Shown piece after piece: positions 60,371 through 64,000 of a stretch of 64,000 nucleotides of DNA. Made by a program: the position numbers and the translations under genes. The stretch spans positions 39,520,325 through 39,584,324 of the forward strand of contig CM037794.1 of assembly GCA_021229015.1 (NCBI GenBank). The letters are read 5' to 3'. Each line of letters begins with the position of its first letter. Within the stretch, counting starts at the first letter, position 1. Source of the stretch: Solen grandis (taxonomy: Eukaryota > Mollusca > Bivalvia > Adapedonta > Solenidae). The notes under the pieces were generated by a model. It did not search any database and was not told the DNA's origin. It worked only from the letters and a program-made list of their open reading frames with translations.

Positions 60371-62374
60371 CTGAAGTACAAGAAAGAAATGTTCCACAAG
60401 CAATCTTCAACGCTCAGTTCCACAAATGCAAGATTTGCAAACCCTGTTTTCAAGTGAAAGTTTTCGAGCAGAAACAAGATCCGAAATACGGTAAAAAATT
60501 TAAAAGCTGGAATAAAAGTTAAAATTGCAATATATGCTGATCGTCAACTATTTAATTTTTTGTTCTAAAAGCAAATTGGTCATGGAATAATGCTTATATA
60601 AGTCCTTCAGCTTCAATAAGCGCTGGCAATTTTTAAATAGTGTCATTCTTTTCTCCCGAATGAAATTGTATGTATTTAGAAAAAGTGCTAGGCAGAGAAG
60701 TAACTATTTTATTAACTTATTGCTGTCAAGAAGTCACTTAAAATGTCGTAAAACAAAAAAGAAGAATCTGTTTAAACATATTTAAGATTTTACGAATTAT
60801 TTAGCGCTGAGTGGCCTTGATGGAATTTGAGAAAAATACTTAACAATTAAATAGTTGAATCACCTCAAGACATTATAAAAATATTCTACTAAAAAGATTA
60901 TCCTGATGGTCACGTGAGGATTGGACTGGTTTCCTTTAAGTACACTACATTAATAATACTTCTGTAATATACAGTATGGAGAGATTTGTACCGGGCAACA
61001 GCGGAAGCCCGGTGGGCTTTCATTTTAAAAGAAAAGGAACTGTAGCGACATTGGTTAGGTAGTGGCACGGGGTAGGTTAAACACTTGCGACGATAATGTT
61101 ACCACTGTATCGAATAATAAATGCACTGGTTTGCCGAAAATTGCTGCCGATACCCCGGAAATCGAATTTTCTTTTGTGAAGAGAGAGAATTTACGAACAA
61201 ATAATTTTTTTGTATGACTTTGAGTGCTGGAAACCGAATTTGCCGTTGTATCGGGAGTTGACTGTTTATTTTATATTGCACAACCATCATTTCATAGTCC
61301 TCTACCAAATTTGCTTAACCTGAAATGATCCCCTAAAAAAGACTGCGATTGCTGAACATTTAATGTTGACTGTTACTCAGAATATGAATTTATTTTGTCA
61401 TAAAAATCATTGTTCTGTTCATACCAGAAATAGTTTAACAGGAACGGTCCGTTTTCAAAATTAGGCTGATCATGCCGTTTTACGAAAATGGGCATCATAA
61501 AAATTCGGAAATTGATGATTCTAATGCAAGCATATGAATGAATTTGAAGTAGTCCATTGCGTTTTCATATAAAGATTATTGATAACTATATGAAAACATA
61601 TGAACCGTACTCTGCGTCACGCGCGTGTATTCTATATGTACACTAAATCGTTATTTTCAGATATGATTTGAAACTATTTTCTTGGTGTTAGATTACAAAA
61701 GTAATTCGTGCACAGTCCGATCATTCATGTTTTTGTTTGTTTGTTGTTATAATTATAGCGATATACTGTCACTAAAGGTCGTGTGATAAAAAGAATCTGA
61801 CATAAATTGTCATTTCATATCATTTTTTCCTGAAATCGTTAATGAAATTGTTATTAAGCGAGACTCTGGCGAGCTTTAACATTTTCATGGACTCGTTTAG
61901 TAAAATTTGATATGAAAGAACAATTAATGTCAGATCTTATATATATTGAACAATAGTAATAATATGTTATATATTCCAGCTTTACACTGGAAGATGCGGT
62001 AAACAAACGCAGAAATAAACTCTTCATTGGACCATAACTAGCCAATATAAAATTAGCAGAAATTTACTATTCTTGCCATGGTAATTCGCGGAATATTTTG
62101 CCCACAGAAATATCCCGCTTTATTGTAAATCTCAATTTGTTTAATGAAAAAAAGCAAGAACAGAATTTTCATTAAAAAATAAAAAATAAAAAAATGTGAC
62201 CAATTTATACAAGTATGATAATAAACAAAGAAAAAAACAGGATTTCAATTGCCAACAGAAATGAGTAATATTGTCTGTAGATAAAAAACTGAGGTCCTAA
62301 AATCAGTTTAATGTGCCCATTAAAACAACAAAATTTAAATAAGTGAAAACATTTATATGTTAAAAGATACATAC
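60371..62374 (-). other. Intron 2 of the PAN/EGF gene
   Basis: 2.0 kb, phase 1, AT-rich. I found no further exon; a ccgggcaacagcggaagccc-containing patch at 60990-61020 is unexplained. Confidence 0.6.
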
Positions 62375-62491
62375 AGGTGACACATGTCCATGTCTGGGGA
62401 TTGTATTTGTATCCAAGTTTACACTGACATTTGTCATGCAGACATACCATATCACCACGACAACTGATCTGACAGGGTTTTCCAAATCGAT
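62375..62491 (-). CDS. Secreted PAN/EGF protein, exon 2 (EGF-like module)
   Basis: A 117-bp symmetric phase 1-1 exon between a tcattgcag acceptor and a T|GTATGT donor. It encodes one EGF-like module of six cysteines spaced C-x3-C-x5-C-x4-C-x-C-x12-C, with the usual CQCKLGY turn. Single-module phase 1-1 exons are the standard unit of exon shuffling in animal extracellular proteins. Reading through from exon 1 and into exon 3 needs no frame correction at either junction, which is the main argument that these three pieces form one gene. Confidence 0.75.
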
Positions 62492-62988
62492 CTGCAATGA
62501 TAAAAATATCAAAACACGTTTATTATCATACGAAATAAGACCATGACGTCAAACAGCATTTGACTCATTGTGAAATAGAAAGCAATTCTTCAAAAAGAAT
62601 CAAAGAAAGAACTTACAACTAATGAAACTTGGTTCTGTTATTTTCCTAGAACGAAGTATTTGAAGAGTCTCTATAACAATATTTTCGACTTTCTGCAAAT
62701 GTTAAGTTTATTTCTATAATCAGCACACGTTCTTCGTTTTACAAAAAAAAAAAAATATGTATAGGATAACACAGGCTTCTTTTGTCTGTAGAAATGTCCA
62801 AATAAATTATCTCAGATTAGAAGTCACCCTTCATATGTGAAATTTTGTCAAATAGATCGGTCTGTTTCGTGCATGGTAAAATAGAAAAGTATTCTATTGA
62901 AATTAATCGCTGATAAATTTAAATTTCAGAGCTTCTGACTGGCCATAAATTTAGGATGACTTCTAAATATGATATAAGATAATTTTAC
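62492..62988 (-). other. Intron 1 of the PAN/EGF gene
   Basis: 497 bp, phase 1, donor GTAAAA and acceptor tcattgcag. No repeat recognised. Confidence 0.65.
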
Positions 62989-63271
62989 CGATATATGGGT
63001 CGTAATAGGTGAACCCCGGATTGTACGTAACAGCATACGTTCTGCAACCATAGCAATGGTCTGACCCGTAACTAAAGCCACGACACTCGTCGTTTGAGAC
63101 ACATTTACCGGCACATCGTGTCAGCGACGTTTGTGATGAACTGAACAATATGTCCGCACAGGAGTATCCTGCCAGGGAATGTTCGACCTTCAGATTTTGA
63201 AGAAGTGTGGCCACGCTTGTTACAGAGGCGAACAAAATAAGACATGTTCTGCGCCACAACAATTTCTGCAT
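62989..63271 (-). CDS. Secreted PAN/EGF protein, exon 1 (signal peptide and PAN-like domain)
   Basis: First coding exon of a predicted small extracellular protein. The chosen ATG at 63271 opens a signal peptide with a basic stretch (KLLWRRT) and hydrophobic core (CLILFASVTSVATLL). The frame is open upstream to 63382, but that start would bury the signal sequence. After the signal comes an apple/PAN-like cysteine pattern: CADILF, then LTRCAGKCVSNDECRGFSYG, then CYGC. This is close to the C-x3-C-x5-C-x-GF-x-Y core of PAN modules. The exon ends after the first base of a codon at a GGTAAAAT donor, so the intron is phase 1. Joining to 62491 restores an Asp codon and keeps the frame. Ligand and function are unknown; PAN modules usually bind proteins or carbohydrates. 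Confidence 0.72.
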
Positions 63272-63569
63272 TTTAAATTGAATAACGATCGTTCCTAACT
63301 CACAAAACGACCCGCACACAGTTGCTCCAAAAAGTACACTAACGTCGCTATGCACAATGCTGTGCAAATTAACACTAAGCATCTAATTTACATGCATCAT
63401 TTGATTCTTCAATTACTTGATTTGAATATGTATATTTCAAAAAGATCGTAAAGTTATATTTTCATGACACTCTAGTGTATAACATTCCCATGAGCTAGGA
63501 CGGAAACCAAACTCGCAGTGGATTGGCTTCACATCTATAACTGCCACTTACCACGTGTCCATGGTTTGT

Positions 63570-63706
63570 ATCCTTTTGTTGTTTTTGCTAAAGACGTACA
63601 TACCAAGCAGTTTGATTAATAAGATAAAATTGGGAAGAAAAATGTAAAATCTTTACCTTTTCAAAGATGACTGTCGTCGGGCGCTGCTAACATATAGTGC
63701 TTTTTA
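63570..63706. repeat. Direct repeat DR, copy 2
   Basis: Second copy, 20.08 kb from the first. It ends at gtgcttttta, where a hairpin-headed repeat is inserted. Confidence 0.85.
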
Positions 63707-64000
63707 GTCCCCTACCGGTGTTCACACCGGAGGGGACTATAGGTTTGCCTTCCGTCTGTCCGTCCGTCTGTCCGTCCGTCCGTCTGTCCGCTCAAATCTG
63801 GATCCCGCGATAACTTAATAACTATCAAGCTAACTTGATGAAACTTGGTATATGACTAGATGGCAATGTGTAGATTATGCACGTCATTTTATTTTTGTTC
63901 TTCGACTAAAATTGTGGTTGCTATGGTAACGGAAATAGTGAAAATATGGCAAAAATGGGATCCCGCGATAACTAAGCAAGCTAACTTGATGAAACTTGCT
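63707..64000 (+). mobile_element. Hairpin-headed helentron-like repeat (cut by window edge)
   Basis: After ttttt, the hairpin agtcccctaccggtg-ttca-caccggaggggact, then a GTCTGTCC/GTCCGTCC run, then two copies of gatcccgcgataact (63800 and 63959). Same layout as the elements at 46960 and 48643 but different sequence. Continues past the edge. Confidence 0.7.

Noticed and set aside
43490..63706. LTR-retrotransposon or giant element bounded by the 140-bp direct repeats
   Set aside because: No gag, integrase or protease signal, no primer-binding site, no TG...CA ends, and the interior contains unrelated elements and part of a host gene.

Overview
The window looks like AT-rich nuclear DNA from a bivalve mollusc. 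Genes are sparse, introns are long, and most of the sequence is transposon debris. The organism call is an inference. It rests on tRNA-headed SINEs with a (CAAA)-type tail, a second SINE resembling the mollusc V-SINE type, hairpin-headed repeats with GTCC/GTCY runs like the bivalve 'pearl'/HINE elements, and a TMTC2-like gene. One assembly gap of exactly 100 N lies at 43390-43489.

Region 1 (1-39.4 kb, minus strand): the 5' part of a TMTC2 orthologue. Exon 1 (39328-39413) and exon 2 (1977-2565) join in frame across a 36.8-kb intron; later exons lie beyond the left edge. The intron is packed with small mobile elements: ten copies of a TTAA-flanked foldback MITE, three further TTAA-flanked MITE families, three copies of a family with clean 5-bp target duplications, a decayed LINE, a TAA-flanked TIR element holding an exon-like ORF, and SINEs. 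One SINE has grown a 42-bp minisatellite inside its own body.

Region 2 (39.5-42 kb): the DNA just upstream of TMTC2 carries perfect hairpins and CpG-dense foldbacks built from short words such as CGAAA and GATGAAAACGCGAAA.

Region 3 (43.5-59.3 kb): a repeat-rich intergenic block. It holds a 0.5-kb array of GATATC-centred words, helentron-like repeats, a broken LINE with a (TTCTG)n tail, pogo-like elements, and three blocks (A, B, C) that recur in the same order. They are spread over 11.4 kb in the first set and compact over 3.1 kb in the second. Block B contains a ~30-bp minisatellite that is open in one frame but is probably not coding. A ~140-bp direct repeat occurs at 43.49 and 63.57 kb.

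Region 4 (59.7-63.3 kb, minus strand): a small gene I can assemble from three exons joined by phase-1 introns. It predicts a secreted protein of about 220 residues: signal peptide, apple/PAN-like domain, EGF-like module, second PAN-like domain. A hAT-like MITE sits about 20 bp beyond its stop codon. The right edge enters another hairpin-headed repeat.

No rRNA, intact tRNA gene, CRISPR array or prokaryotic feature was seen.
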